The notes: generated by a model not told the origin, from the sequence alone. A DNA stretch of 64,000 nucleotides from Mycolicibacterium sphagni (GCF_013337765.1 NZ_VBSB01000014.1:1-64000), one strand, 5' to 3'; positions 52,561 to 60,851 are shown, counted from the stretch's first letter. Made by a program: numbers and translations.

Positions 52561-53028
52561 TCATGGCTGCCGCGGTATCGGGATCCAGTCGCGCAGTCCG
52601 GCGATGCGCGCACCGTTCGCGGCCCGGGTCTCCCCGAGGATTTCCGCAGCGGCGGCGTCCTGATCGCGCCGGCCGGCGGCGCGGATCTCGGCGATGCGCC
52701 GACACGCGTCGGCGTCGGCTGCCGCGACGTCGGACTGGGTGACCGCGATGTCGACGCCGGTGGCCTCCACCCAGTTCCGCAGCCCGGTCATGATGCGCGC
52801 CAGCGATGAACTGCCCTCGGCCATGGCCTCAGCGGCGGCCGCAAGTGCGGCCCACGCGGCGGCGAGGTCGGGATTCTCCGCGGCTGCTGCCCGCTCCGCG
52901 ATGGCCTGAGCCTCGCTGCGCATCTTGTCGGCCGAGGCGGCTGCCTGGGCGATGATGTCCTCAGCGCGGTCTTGCTGCTCGGTGACCTTCCCAGCCACCG
53001 TCGCCAGCCACGTCTCGTCGGTGTTCAC
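52561..53028 (-). CDS. Coiled-coil protein coupled to jetC
   Basis: 155 residues, almost wholly Ala-rich helix, with a basic/hydrophobic C-terminus (IAGLRDWIPIPRQP). The ATG overlaps the jetC stop (ATGA), so it belongs to the Wadjet-like operon. Canonical Wadjet operons carry JetD, a TOPRIM nuclease, near this place; this protein has none of its features and is much shorter. It may be an accessory or a substitute for a structural part. Confidence 0.72.
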   Translation of the reverse strand: MNTDETWLATVAGKVTEQQDRAEDIIAQAAASADKMRSEAQAIAERAAAAENPDLAAAWAALAAAAEAMAEGSSSLARIMTGLRNWVEATGVDIAVTQSDVAAADADACRRIAEIRAAGRRDQDAAAAEILGETRAANGARIAGLRDWIPIPRQP

Positions 53029-56000
53029 GACCGCCTCCGAGCCTTGGTGGTGCGCACTCGGGCACTTGCCGGTGGGGACGGGGCAGTGTCGGTGAGCGCG
53101 GTGATGTGGGAGCGGTGGTTGCTGTTCTTAGTGACGCACAAGATGCGGTCGACGTGGGGTTCGATGCTGTTGACCTTGTCGTCGGGTGCGCCGATGACCA
53201 GCTGGAAACCGAGCCCCTTCCAGGCGGCCACCGCGCGCCCAGCGAAGGCGGCATCGGACTTGATGAAGCCCTCGTCGAGGATAACCGGCGCGTAGCGGGG
53301 CCATTGGGCGTCGCCGAGTTGATAGCGCAGCGCCGCCCCGACGATGAAGGCGATGAGTTCCTGGGATTCGCCGCCGGACTTTCCCGCCAGGCTGGCATAG
53401 ACATTCAGTGTGGCGCCGGCGGTGTCGCGGCGTTCGGCTTCGATGTAGACGTGTCGGCGCACATCGAGGTAGTAGTCACGCTCAGAGGTGCTCTCCGACT
53501 TGCGGATTCGGTTGATGAACCGGGCCAGCTTGAGGAACCGTTCGTGCACTTTGGCTTCGTCGTCACCGGATGCGGTGCTGGCCCCGGCCAGGGCTTTGAG
53601 TTCCTTGCGGAACGCGGTGACATCCGCGGTGTCGGTGCGGCGCAGCGTGATGTGCAGCCGGTCCGCGCCCGCGCCGAACGCCAGCGTGGCCAGGATGTCG
53701 TTGATCGGGCCCAGCCGGGATTCGATCTCTTCGACGGCCTCTTCGTAGGCGCCGTGCAGACGCAGCAGATCGATACCGGTCCAGTCGTTGACGTCGCGGA
53801 CGAAGGTGGCGCGACGCTGGTGCAGCCCCTGGGCGTTGAGCTCGTCGAGGATGTCGCGGTAGCCGGGGTAGGCGGACACGTCGGTACCCAGATCGGGTCG
53901 CGGCCACTGCCGTTGGAACGCCTCGAAGGTCGCGGTGAGCATCTTGGCGGCGCGCGCGGCCGCGGCGCGCGCGGTGTCGGTCTTGGCGGACAGCACCGCG
54001 GCCAGCCGGGCCAGGGCTTCGTCGAAGCCGGCGGCGGTGACGTTCGCGCCGGCGGCCGCGGCCAATTCGTCGTCGAGCCGGGCCGCCAACTGCGCGGTGA
54101 GGACGTCCTCACCGGCGGCGGGCACCGCCTCGACGAGCTCGCCGGCGAGATCCGCCCCCCGCACCTGCAACCCCTCGAGGTCCTCGGTGAGGCGCTCGAG
54201 GTCCGCTTCAGCCAGATGCCGGATCCGCGCGGCACTTTCACGGCGCGCGCGCAGCTCGTCTCGGCGAGCACTGACCTGGGTGGCTTCCCCGCCGCCGGCC
54301 GCGAGCTCGGCGCGCTGCGCGGCGGCGGCATTGATGCGCTCAGCCGCCGCGGCGACGTCGATGCCCGACCAGGTGGTGTCGGCGATGTAGCGGTGGGCGT
54401 CACGCCGGGTGTGCAGCGCATCCAGTTCACGGTCCAGATCGCCGATCGCCGCGGCCGAGTCAGCCATCTCGGCCTCGACGACGTCGACGTCGGCCCGCAG
54501 CTGGTGGCGGCGTTCGGTGTTGGAGAACCCGATCACCGGGGCGCGGTTTCCGCCGTGCGCGCCGCGGCGCCCAGCCTTGGTCTGTCCGGTGATGGTCAGG
54601 CCGCGCTGCACTGCCGCCAGGTCGTCGGGGTCCTCGACACAGACGTAGTCGAAGCCGGCGACGATACGGTCCAGCAGCCAGCCGGCGAACACCGAGGCCT
54701 CGTCGACCACGATGCGTCCGGCCAGGCGGCGATCGTCGCCGCCCGACGGGATGGGCGCGCCCGGCTGGGCACCTTCGAAGCTCAGTCGCCGCGACAGGCT
54801 GAGGTCGTTGATCAGCCCACGTGCCCGGTCGAGGTCCTCGGCGTCGATCAGCACGGTGGTGGCGAACCCACCCAGCGCCCGGTCGGCGGCCAGTCGCCAC
54901 GCTCCGAAACCCGCCCGCATGTCGATCAGCTCACCGACGAACGGCACCTCGGCGGGGGCGCACCCGAGCGCGGCCGCCACGGCGCATCGTGCCTGGTGCA
55001 GATCGGCGGGGATGACCCCGGTGCGACCCGACAGCGACTCCAGTTCCTCGGCCAGGCCGGCGCGACGTTCCTGCAGGCGGTGGTGGTGGCCGACGGCGGC
55101 GTCGCGGCGCCCGCGCAGCGCGGCCGCCGTCTCGGAGTGGTCGGCGAGGAATTCGGCGGCCACGGCCGCGACGGCGGCGAACTGTTCGGCGGTGCTCGGC
55201 GGGGTCCCCAGCGCGATGGTGCGTTCTCGGTAGATCTTGAGTTGTTGTTCGGCGTCGCGGTGAGCCGCCGAGAGCGCCTCGATAGTGCGGTCCAGGTCGT
55301 CGATCTGGGCAGTCAAACCGCCGGTGTGCGCGGCGTGCATCGCCTCCAGCGCCGTGTCGGCGTCGTGTTCGTCGCGCCGCGCGGCCGCAGCCCGCGCGTG
55401 GGCGGCTGCCTTGTCCGCCGCGGCCGCACGCGTCGCTTCGGCGACGAGTCGCTGCTCGGTGCGCAGCGCCCACACCCGCAGTGCGGTATGGCCGTCGACG
55501 TTGAGTCCGACCGCGTCGATGGTCTCCAGATCAGCTTGGGCGCTGCACCAGTCGCTGTTCCACTCGGTGATGGAAGCCAGCGTTTCGACTTGCTGCTCAG
55601 CGGTTTTCATCGCCTCGTAGGAGGCTTGCAGATCATCGAAATGGGCGGTCGCCTCGTCGGCGACCGCCAGGGTCTTGGGCCGTTCCAACACCATCGACTT
55701 GAACAGTCCGTCGACGGTGGTGACCGCACGCCCGGCCTGGATCCGCGCCAACAGCCCCAGCGCCCGCTCCCCCTCGCCGGGCAGCCCGATCCCCAGCCGG
55801 GTGCACACGGCGGTACTGAAACTGCGGTAGGAGCCGTGAAACTCCCACCCGCCGAACCGGTTGCGTAGCTGCGGGGGATCGAACTGGTTGGCGGCGAACT
55901 CGGCGACCCCGGCCAGGTCGAACCCGCCCTCGACGGTGACCATCCGCTTGGTGATGTCCTCGAACCGAGTAGCTGACGGCGCGGCGTAGTACAGCCGCAC

Positions 56001-56399
56001 CGCGCTGAACAGATGCCCCTCCCCGGTCTCCCAGGTCGCCGCGATCGCCGACCAGGTGGGGGTGTCACGACCGCGCAGCACCTGATCGGTCAACGTCGCC
56101 GACCCGGCCGGCCGGTCATCGTCGATCTTGCCGCGCATGTAGCGCAACACGTTTCGTTGATCACCGCCGCGAGCCCGCCCGGTCACGTTGTCGTTGGACG
56201 CCCCATTGAACGGGATCCGCGAAGGCATCAGCAGCGCGACGTACGCGTCGAGCAGCGTCGACTTCCCGGTGCCGGTGGCACCGCTGATCAGCGTGGACGC
56301 AGCGGACAGATCCACTCGGTGATGTCCTTCGAACCCGCCCCAGTTGACCAGCTGCATCGACTCCAGCCGCCACTGCCCGCCTCTACCGGCGCTCGTCAT
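53025..56399 (-). CDS. jetC: JetC-like SMC ATPase (MksB/EptC type)
   Basis: 1124 residues. Walker A GATGTGKST at 40-48, long central coiled-coil arms interrupted by a hinge-like globular part near 480-650, ABC signature SGGESQEL near 1008 and Walker B VILDEGF near 1040. This is the layout of JetC/MksB, the SMC-like motor of Wadjet/MksBEFG, which extrudes DNA loops and recognises circular plasmids. A Lys/Arg-rich tail ends it. The ATG overlaps the sirtuin stop. Length fits the family. Confidence 0.88.
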   Translation of the reverse strand: MTSAGRGGQWRLESMQLVNWGGFEGHHRVDLSAASTLISGATGTGKSTLLDAYVALLMPSRIPFNGASNDNVTGRARGGDQRNVLRYMRGKIDDDRPAGSATLTDQVLRGRDTPTWSAIAATWETGEGHLFSAVRLYYAAPSATRFEDITKRMVTVEGGFDLAGVAEFAANQFDPPQLRNRFGGWEFHGSYRSFSTAVCTRLGIGLPGEGERALGLLARIQAGRAVTTVDGLFKSMVLERPKTLAVADEATAHFDDLQASYEAMKTAEQQVETLASITEWNSDWCSAQADLETIDAVGLNVDGHTALRVWALRTEQRLVAEATRAAAADKAAAHARAAAARRDEHDADTALEAMHAAHTGGLTAQIDDLDRTIEALSAAHRDAEQQLKIYRERTIALGTPPSTAEQFAAVAAVAAEFLADHSETAAALRGRRDAAVGHHHRLQERRAGLAEELESLSGRTGVIPADLHQARCAVAAALGCAPAEVPFVGELIDMRAGFGAWRLAADRALGGFATTVLIDAEDLDRARGLINDLSLSRRLSFEGAQPGAPIPSGGDDRRLAGRIVVDEASVFAGWLLDRIVAGFDYVCVEDPDDLAAVQRGLTITGQTKAGRRGAHGGNRAPVIGFSNTERRHQLRADVDVVEAEMADSAAAIGDLDRELDALHTRRDAHRYIADTTWSGIDVAAAAERINAAAAQRAELAAGGGEATQVSARRDELRARRESAARIRHLAEADLERLTEDLEGLQVRGADLAGELVEAVPAAGEDVLTAQLAARLDDELAAAAGANVTAAGFDEALARLAAVLSAKTDTARAAAARAAKMLTATFEAFQRQWPRPDLGTDVSAYPGYRDILDELNAQGLHQRRATFVRDVNDWTGIDLLRLHGAYEEAVEEIESRLGPINDILATLAFGAGADRLHITLRRTDTADVTAFRKELKALAGASTASGDDEAKVHERFLKLARFINRIRKSESTSERDYYLDVRRHVYIEAERRDTAGATLNVYASLAGKSGGESQELIAFIVGAALRYQLGDAQWPRYAPVILDEGFIKSDAAFAGRAVAAWKGLGFQLVIGAPDDKVNSIEPHVDRILCVTKNSNHRSHITALTDTAPSPPASARVRTTKARRRS

Positions 56400-57082
56400 G
56401 CCACCAGCCCATTGATGAGTTGATCGACGAGTTCGGGGACGCGCTCAGAAGCCGCACCGATCACTCGGTAGTCGAACTCCACCGCGCTGGGTTCGATGTT
56501 GATCTCGACGGTGGTGGCGCCCGCGGTTTTCGCGATCGCGGCGAACTGGCTGGCCGGATGCACGGTCCCCGATGTCCCGATCGCCACGAAGATGCTTGCG
56601 GTGGACAGTATTTCGACGACCGATTCGAGCCCAATCGTTCGCTCACCGAACCACACCACGTGAGGCCGCCACTGGCGATCGGTCTCGATGACGTCCCCGG
56701 CCCAGGGCAGCACGTCACCGGTGTCGACGTTGCGGATCTTGGTCAGTTCGCCGTGCATGGCGGTGATCTGGGTATTGCCGGCGCGCTGGTGCAGATCGTC
56801 GATGTTCTGTGTGACCAGGTGGAATCCGCGCCCGAGGGCCCGTTCGAGCCGAGCCAATGCGCAATGCGCCGCGTTGGGCGCCACGTCGTCATCGCGCAAC
56901 CGGCGCCGTAGCCGGTTGTAGAAGCGGTGCACGGTGACGGGGTCTGTGTCGAAGGCTTGCGGAGTGGCGACGTCGACGACCCGATGCCCTTCCCATAAAC
57001 CGTCCGGACCCCGAAACGTCGACAACCCCGACTCGGCGCTGATCCCCGCCCCGGTCAGCACGACCACTGTTTGCATCGTCAC
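56396..57082 (-). CDS. CobB-like sirtuin inserted in the Wadjet-like operon
   Basis: 228 residues of a NAD-dependent deacylase: GAGIS at 11-15, FRGPDGLW, TQNIDDLH at 91-98, catalytic His 110 in MHGE, RPHVVWFGE at 139-147 and IGTSG near 168. Between His 110 and RPHVV there is no cysteine, and Cys 74 is the only one in the protein, so the usual zinc module is absent. The YxxR pair of CobB/SIRT5 desuccinylases is not exact (YNRLR). It overlaps jetB and jetC by four bases on each side, so it is a built-in member of the operon. It could deacylate JetC or act through NAD. Confidence 0.88.
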   Translation of the reverse strand: MTMQTVVVLTGAGISAESGLSTFRGPDGLWEGHRVVDVATPQAFDTDPVTVHRFYNRLRRRLRDDDVAPNAAHCALARLERALGRGFHLVTQNIDDLHQRAGNTQITAMHGELTKIRNVDTGDVLPWAGDVIETDRQWRPHVVWFGERTIGLESVVEILSTASIFVAIGTSGTVHPASQFAAIAKTAGATTVEINIEPSAVEFDYRVIGAASERVPELVDQLINGLVA

Positions 57083-57768
57083 TGCCCCTCCGCGACGTCA
57101 CCGTCGCCGGGCTGCAGCGTTTTCAGCCACGCCACCAGTTCGGTGAGCCGCTCCAACGACATCAGGACCTCGACGATCGGCGCCACCCGGAACCGCTCGG
57201 CGTCGCCGCTGTCGATCAGCAGATCCAGCCGTACCAGCGAGTCGATCGCCGCCCGGGCGGCTTTCTCATCCCGCACCTGGTTGGTGGCCTCAGCCGGCCG
57301 GTAGTTGGCGATCTCCTCCATCAACTCGCTGCGGTCGACGAAGACCGCCGGGTCCTCGAGCTGGGCGCCGCGCAACAGCATCCGCAGGTGCACGAGCAGG
57401 ATCGTTTCTTCACGCGAGTAGCTCTGATCGTGCAGCACCGTGGGGAACGGCTGGGTGCCCTGATCGGGGTGGGCATGGCGCTTGTAGGCCACGCCGCGGT
57501 CGGCGTCGACGACCAGCTTGATGAACAGTTCGTTGAGCCGCGATTCCAGCAGCCGACGATTCTGCGTCAATACCCGCCAGTCGACCGGGTTGCGGTCAGC
57601 GGAGATGTAGCGCTTCTTCAGCAGCGACACCAAGGTGCGTCGCACCTCGCCGGCCAGCTGCCCCTGATCGCCCTCGAACAGCGGGCCCGGCCCGTCGAAA
57701 TCGTCGACCTCCTCCGGGGCTGCCCACTGTGGGCCCGTGACATCTTCAGCGTCCTCCACCTCGGTCAC
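57079..57768 (-). CDS. jetB: JetB-like (DUF4194, MksE/EptB type)
   Basis: 229 residues: acidic N-terminus, then LVSLLKKRYISADRNPVDWR, LVVDADRGVAYKRH and REETILLVHLRMLLR followed by a winged-helix-like end (SLVRLDLLIDSGDAERFRVA). This matches DUF4194, the KITE-type subunit of Wadjet/Mks complexes that bridges JetA and JetC. The ATG overlaps the jetA stop and its stop overlaps the sirtuin start. Confidence 0.86.
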   Translation of the reverse strand: MTEVEDAEDVTGPQWAAPEEVDDFDGPGPLFEGDQGQLAGEVRRTLVSLLKKRYISADRNPVDWRVLTQNRRLLESRLNELFIKLVVDADRGVAYKRHAHPDQGTQPFPTVLHDQSYSREETILLVHLRMLLRGAQLEDPAVFVDRSELMEEIANYRPAEATNQVRDEKAARAAIDSLVRLDLLIDSGDAERFRVAPIVEVLMSLERLTELVAWLKTLQPGDGDVAEGQ

Positions 57769-59252
57769 CGGTGCTCCTCGCTGCCGGCCGGGGCCAACTC
57801 GCCGCGGTGACGGTGATCGAAGGCGATGAGCGGCAGCCGCAGCGCGCGCCGCGTGCCGTCCACGCGCACCGTGTCCACCACCTCACTGCCCTCCTCGCCT
57901 GTGCCGTCGAGGGCGCCGAGCGCCGCCGCCAACTGCATCAGCCCCAGCACCTCGACCGGGCGGCGCAACTCCTCGGGCAACGCATTGAACACCTGTGCCG
58001 CCGACACCCCGTCACCATCAAGGGCAGCACGCACCGCGGCCCGCAACGCCGCCACACTCGGCCCACCCCGTTGGCGCAGCACCTCCAGCGACGGCGCCGG
58101 CGCCGCGTCGGCCGCGGTGTCGACCAACGGGGGCGGCGGCGCATGCTCGGCGGGATCGAAGAACCTGTCCCGCGTGTTGCCGATCTGCAACCCGGCCAAC
58201 CCCAGCTGCAGTGGCACCCGCGCCCGCGGCCCGCTGACCCGCATCCACCCGGCCATCTCCTTCTTGGCTTCCCGCAGCGCATCGTCGAGATCACGATCGC
58301 GCAGCGCGTCATGGCTGGTGATGTAAGCGCGCAGAGTCGAGGACAGCCGCCGGCGGGCCTCCAACACGGTGGTGATGCCGCGCCGGATCGAGGACACGGT
58401 GTTGCGGAAGTCGGCCACCTCACCGGCCGGCTGGGTGACCGCGAAGGGATGCGAGGCGATCGCGTCCAGGTCGCGGCGCAGCTGATTCATCAGGTCCTCG
58501 TCGCGCAGCAACTCCACCGCACCCATGAATGCCTTGCCCTCCAATGATTCCGACATCAGCGCCGCCGAACGCTCCAGGTAGGTGTCGAGGACCTCGCCGG
58601 TGCGCCGGCCCTCGTGACGGAACTCTTCGACCAGTGTGCGGTGCATGTTCTTGACGTGCTCGGACAGGCGCAGAAAGTCCGCCGGCAGCTGCGCGGTCAT
58701 GTCACGCACGTTGAGGTACTGCTCGACCACCCGTGCCTGCGGCACCACCTCGGCGCCGGCGCCGGCCGCCAAGAGCTTGCGTTCGGCGCGCAACGCGGCG
58801 ATCTGCTCGTCCAGGCGCGCGAGCCGGGTGTCGGTGTTGGGGTCGGCGTCCATCGCGCAGCGCCGCGCTGCCTCCACGATGGTGCGGATCCGCGACTCCC
58901 CGAACACCGAGCGGTCTCCGGCGAGGCGGTGGACGTAGTCGATCGCCTCCCGCGCATGTGAGGTCAGCGCGTACTGCTCTTGCCCGTCGTCGCTGGTCGC
59001 CAAAACCAGCCACTGCTCACTGACCCACCGTCGACTCATCGCCCGACTGGACTCCTCAGCGGCCCCAAGTTCGCGCATGAGGGCGTCGACGAGCGCATGG
59101 AATCGTTCGGCGGGTATCGCGGTGCGGTCCTGGCTGAACACCTGGCTGAACACCGCGACGACGACGGGAGCGTTCTTGCGGGCCAGCAGACTCAACGTCG
59201 GCTTGGCGAATGCCCGTTCGGCGCTCGCGAGCGCGGCGGCGATCTCACTCAT
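57765..59252 (-). CDS. jetA: JetA-like (DUF3375, MksF/EptA type kleisin)
   Basis: 495 residues from the ATG starting MSEIAAALASAERAFAKPTL; the frame is open further upstream but that part is not family-like. Features: helical N-terminal domain (PVVVAVFSQVFSQDRTAIPA), helical middle with LRHEGRR-like basic region, and a winged C-terminal part (VPLQLGLAGLQIGNTRDRFF). This fits DUF3375/JetA, the kleisin that dimerises and binds JetB and JetC. First gene of the operon. Confidence 0.85.
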   Translation of the reverse strand: MSEIAAALASAERAFAKPTLSLLARKNAPVVVAVFSQVFSQDRTAIPAERFHALVDALMRELGAAEESSRAMSRRWVSEQWLVLATSDDGQEQYALTSHAREAIDYVHRLAGDRSVFGESRIRTIVEAARRCAMDADPNTDTRLARLDEQIAALRAERKLLAAGAGAEVVPQARVVEQYLNVRDMTAQLPADFLRLSEHVKNMHRTLVEEFRHEGRRTGEVLDTYLERSAALMSESLEGKAFMGAVELLRDEDLMNQLRRDLDAIASHPFAVTQPAGEVADFRNTVSSIRRGITTVLEARRRLSSTLRAYITSHDALRDRDLDDALREAKKEMAGWMRVSGPRARVPLQLGLAGLQIGNTRDRFFDPAEHAPPPPLVDTAADAAPAPSLEVLRQRGGPSVAALRAAVRAALDGDGVSAAQVFNALPEELRRPVEVLGLMQLAAALGALDGTGEEGSEVVDTVRVDGTRRALRLPLIAFDHRHRGELAPAGSEEHR

Positions 59253-59389
59253 CGTCTGCCCCGTTTGCTCATGCTTTGCGAGCCTAGGCGGGGGTTGCGC
59301 GAAGATCGAGGTGATTCGGGATTGGCTGCTGCTGCTGTCACCAGCACGAACGGTGCGGATGTTATGGAGCAACGACACCCCCGAGCTTG

Positions 59390-59656
59390 TTACGGAGCCA
59401 TCCCATCCCTGGGGCGCACCTCGGGTGCCACCCAGCACTCGAACTCAGTTCCGCAGAGAAGCTCTTCGAACGGGGGAGCATCGCTGTTCAGGTCCGCACC
59501 CCGCCCCGCGAGCAGAAGGTTGATCACCCCGACGGCGCGCCTTCGATCATCGTCGGATAGGTCAACGAATGTCGGTCGCGGACCGTCGCCCTCTAAATAG
59601 TCGAGGTAGGCGGCAACAGCGCTCTCAACTGGGTCGTTCATTTCTTGGTTATCCAT
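59390..59656 (-). CDS. Possible truncated hypothetical protein (88 aa)
   Basis: Reads MDNQEMNDPVESAVAAYLDY and RRRAVGVINLLLAGRGADLN, a helical pattern common at the start of larger actinobacterial proteins. The frame ends soon after GTEFECWVAPEVRP, which looks abrupt; it may be a remnant. It lies upstream of jetA on the same strand. An ATG 15 bases further in is an alternative. Confidence 0.45.
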   Translation of the reverse strand: MDNQEMNDPVESAVAAYLDYLEGDGPRPTFVDLSDDDRRRAVGVINLLLAGRGADLNSDAPPFEELLCGTEFECWVAPEVRPRDGMAP

Positions 59657-59738
59657 ACCTGTCTGTCGTCCGCTCAACACGAATCGAAAGGCGGACACGA
59701 CGACGCCTCCGCCGAGGAGTGAATTGGAGCGACCGCGG

Positions 59739-59771
59739 TGACGGGATCGGCTGAACGGCGGGCATATACCT
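59739..59771 (+). promoter_or_regulatory. TGACCGG/CATATACCT promoter-like element, copy 9
   Basis: Variant first box TGACGGGATC, TATACCT at 26 bases, ATG of a 33-codon ORF after six bases. Confidence 0.65.
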
Positions 59772-59777
59772 GTAGTC

Positions 59778-59879
59778 ATGCGAGCCCCGTTCCCGCCCTA
59801 CCCCCGGGCCATCCTTCATCAGCGCATCGCCGACCAGAGGCGACACCACCCAATTAATACACCGGGTACGGTGTATTAA
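59778..59879 (+). CDS. Short leaderless ORF (33 aa)
   Basis: The ATG is at the leaderless spacing behind promoter-like copy 9. It reads MRAPFPPYPRAILHQRIADQ and ends INTPGTVY with its last codons and stop lying inside operator copy 4. It may be a leader peptide linking the two regulatory codes, or a chance ORF. Confidence 0.4.
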   Translation: MRAPFPPYPRAILHQRIADQRRHHPINTPGTVY

Positions 59880-59880
59880 T
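59853..59880 (+). promoter_or_regulatory. ATACACC palindromic operator, copy 4
   Basis: Arms ATTAATACACCG and CGGTGTATTAAT pair perfectly over 12 bp around four bases. The right arm supplies TATTAAT as a likely -10 for the downstream FtsK-fragment gene. Confidence 0.68.
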
Positions 59881-59942
59881 CTGGACTGACGCGGCACTAG
59901 CCGTGCCCCGCGATGGCCCTACCGAGAAAGAGGATCCCGCCG

Positions 59943-60479
59943 ATGAACCCCGACGACGCCGAACGCTGGACCGTGGACGTGGCCTCACAAGGCCGGACGC
60001 CACCGCACACCTGGATTCCAGCCTGGACTGGCCTCAACCTCGCGGCCCTACGCGAGGAGGTGCTGAAGGCCGGTTGGGAATGGCACCTCGTCGGCGACGT
60101 CGATGATCACCTCCTGTACGGACACAGCAGCATGGTCGACGAACGGACCGGACCCAGAATGCTTGGCTTCCAAGATGATCCAGCCCTAGTCCGCAAGCTC
60201 ACCCTCATCGCCCGCGAACGCTACGAACGTCCCCGCCCAGCCACCAGCCCGCGGCGGTGGCCGGCATCAGGCCGAATGCTGCTCGCCGTCGGGCCGGGAT
60301 TCGATGGCCGCAACCCGGACCTACACTGGCTCGCCCGACTCGGCCGCAGCGTGGGCATCCACCTAGGCGTAGCGACCCAGCTGAGCACCCCACAGCGCGC
60401 GCCAGCGGAGTTCCGCGACAACATCACCGGCTTCTGGCCCGGCCATCACATGGCAGCCCACTCTGATCGTATCCGCTAG
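59943..60479 (+). CDS. FtsK-like fragment protein (178 aa)
   Basis: ATG preceded by AGAGGATC. The second half (MLLAVGPGFDGRNPDLHWLA, then GRSVGIHLGVATQLSTPQR and APAEFRDNI) matches the C-terminal end of an FtsK/SpoIIIE motor, including the GIHLxxATQ motif, but no Walker A or DE of Walker B is present. It may be a regulatory or DNA-binding relative, or a decayed motor. Controlled by operator copy 4. Confidence 0.6.
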   Translation: MNPDDAERWTVDVASQGRTPPHTWIPAWTGLNLAALREEVLKAGWEWHLVGDVDDHLLYGHSSMVDERTGPRMLGFQDDPALVRKLTLIARERYERPRPATSPRRWPASGRMLLAVGPGFDGRNPDLHWLARLGRSVGIHLGVATQLSTPQRAPAEFRDNITGFWPGHHMAAHSDRIR

Positions 60480-60503
60480 CGCAGCAGGGAGATTGAAGGG
60501 AAC

Positions 60504-60851
60504 ATGACTGGATTTCTGGAGCGGCCGAAAGGCACACTGGAGGACGCGATCGCCGCGCGCGATTTCGATGCGGTGGCCCATTGGGCCCGATATCTCGATG
60601 AATGCAACCACATCCATATGGGTTCACTGCTCAGTGTGTGCCGGGTGGTCGAAGAGGTCGGCTACGTGCTGTCGGGGACTCGTTACGAAGAGACCGAGAG
60701 CGTATGGAACGTGGCTGCGCGGGTCGCCCGTGAGCGCGGGTCCGATGACCTGGTCGACGAGGTAATGGCCGGATATGAGACCGAAAGTCGGCGAGCCGAG
60801 GCCTGTTTCGCCGGGGCGGTCGCGCTGCCGGAAGGCGCCGCCTGTGTCTGA
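60504..60851 (+). CDS. Hypothetical helical protein (115 aa)
   Basis: GGGAG and AAGGGAA precede the ATG. The protein is helical and acidic (LEDAIAARDFDAVAHWARYL, DDLVDEVMAGYETESRRAEA). Its last codons overlap the start of the next gene. No family recognised. Confidence 0.6.
   Translation: MTGFLERPKGTLEDAIAARDFDAVAHWARYLDECNHIHMGSLLSVCRVVEEVGYVLSGTRYEETESVWNVAARVARERGSDDLVDEVMAGYETESRRAEACFAGAVALPEGAACV

Noticed and set aside
53106..55868. 920-codon plus-strand open frame opposite jetC
   Set aside because: It is the mirror of the jetC coding frame in GC-rich DNA, has Gly/Arg/Val-rich composition and no domain, while jetC has clear SMC motifs.
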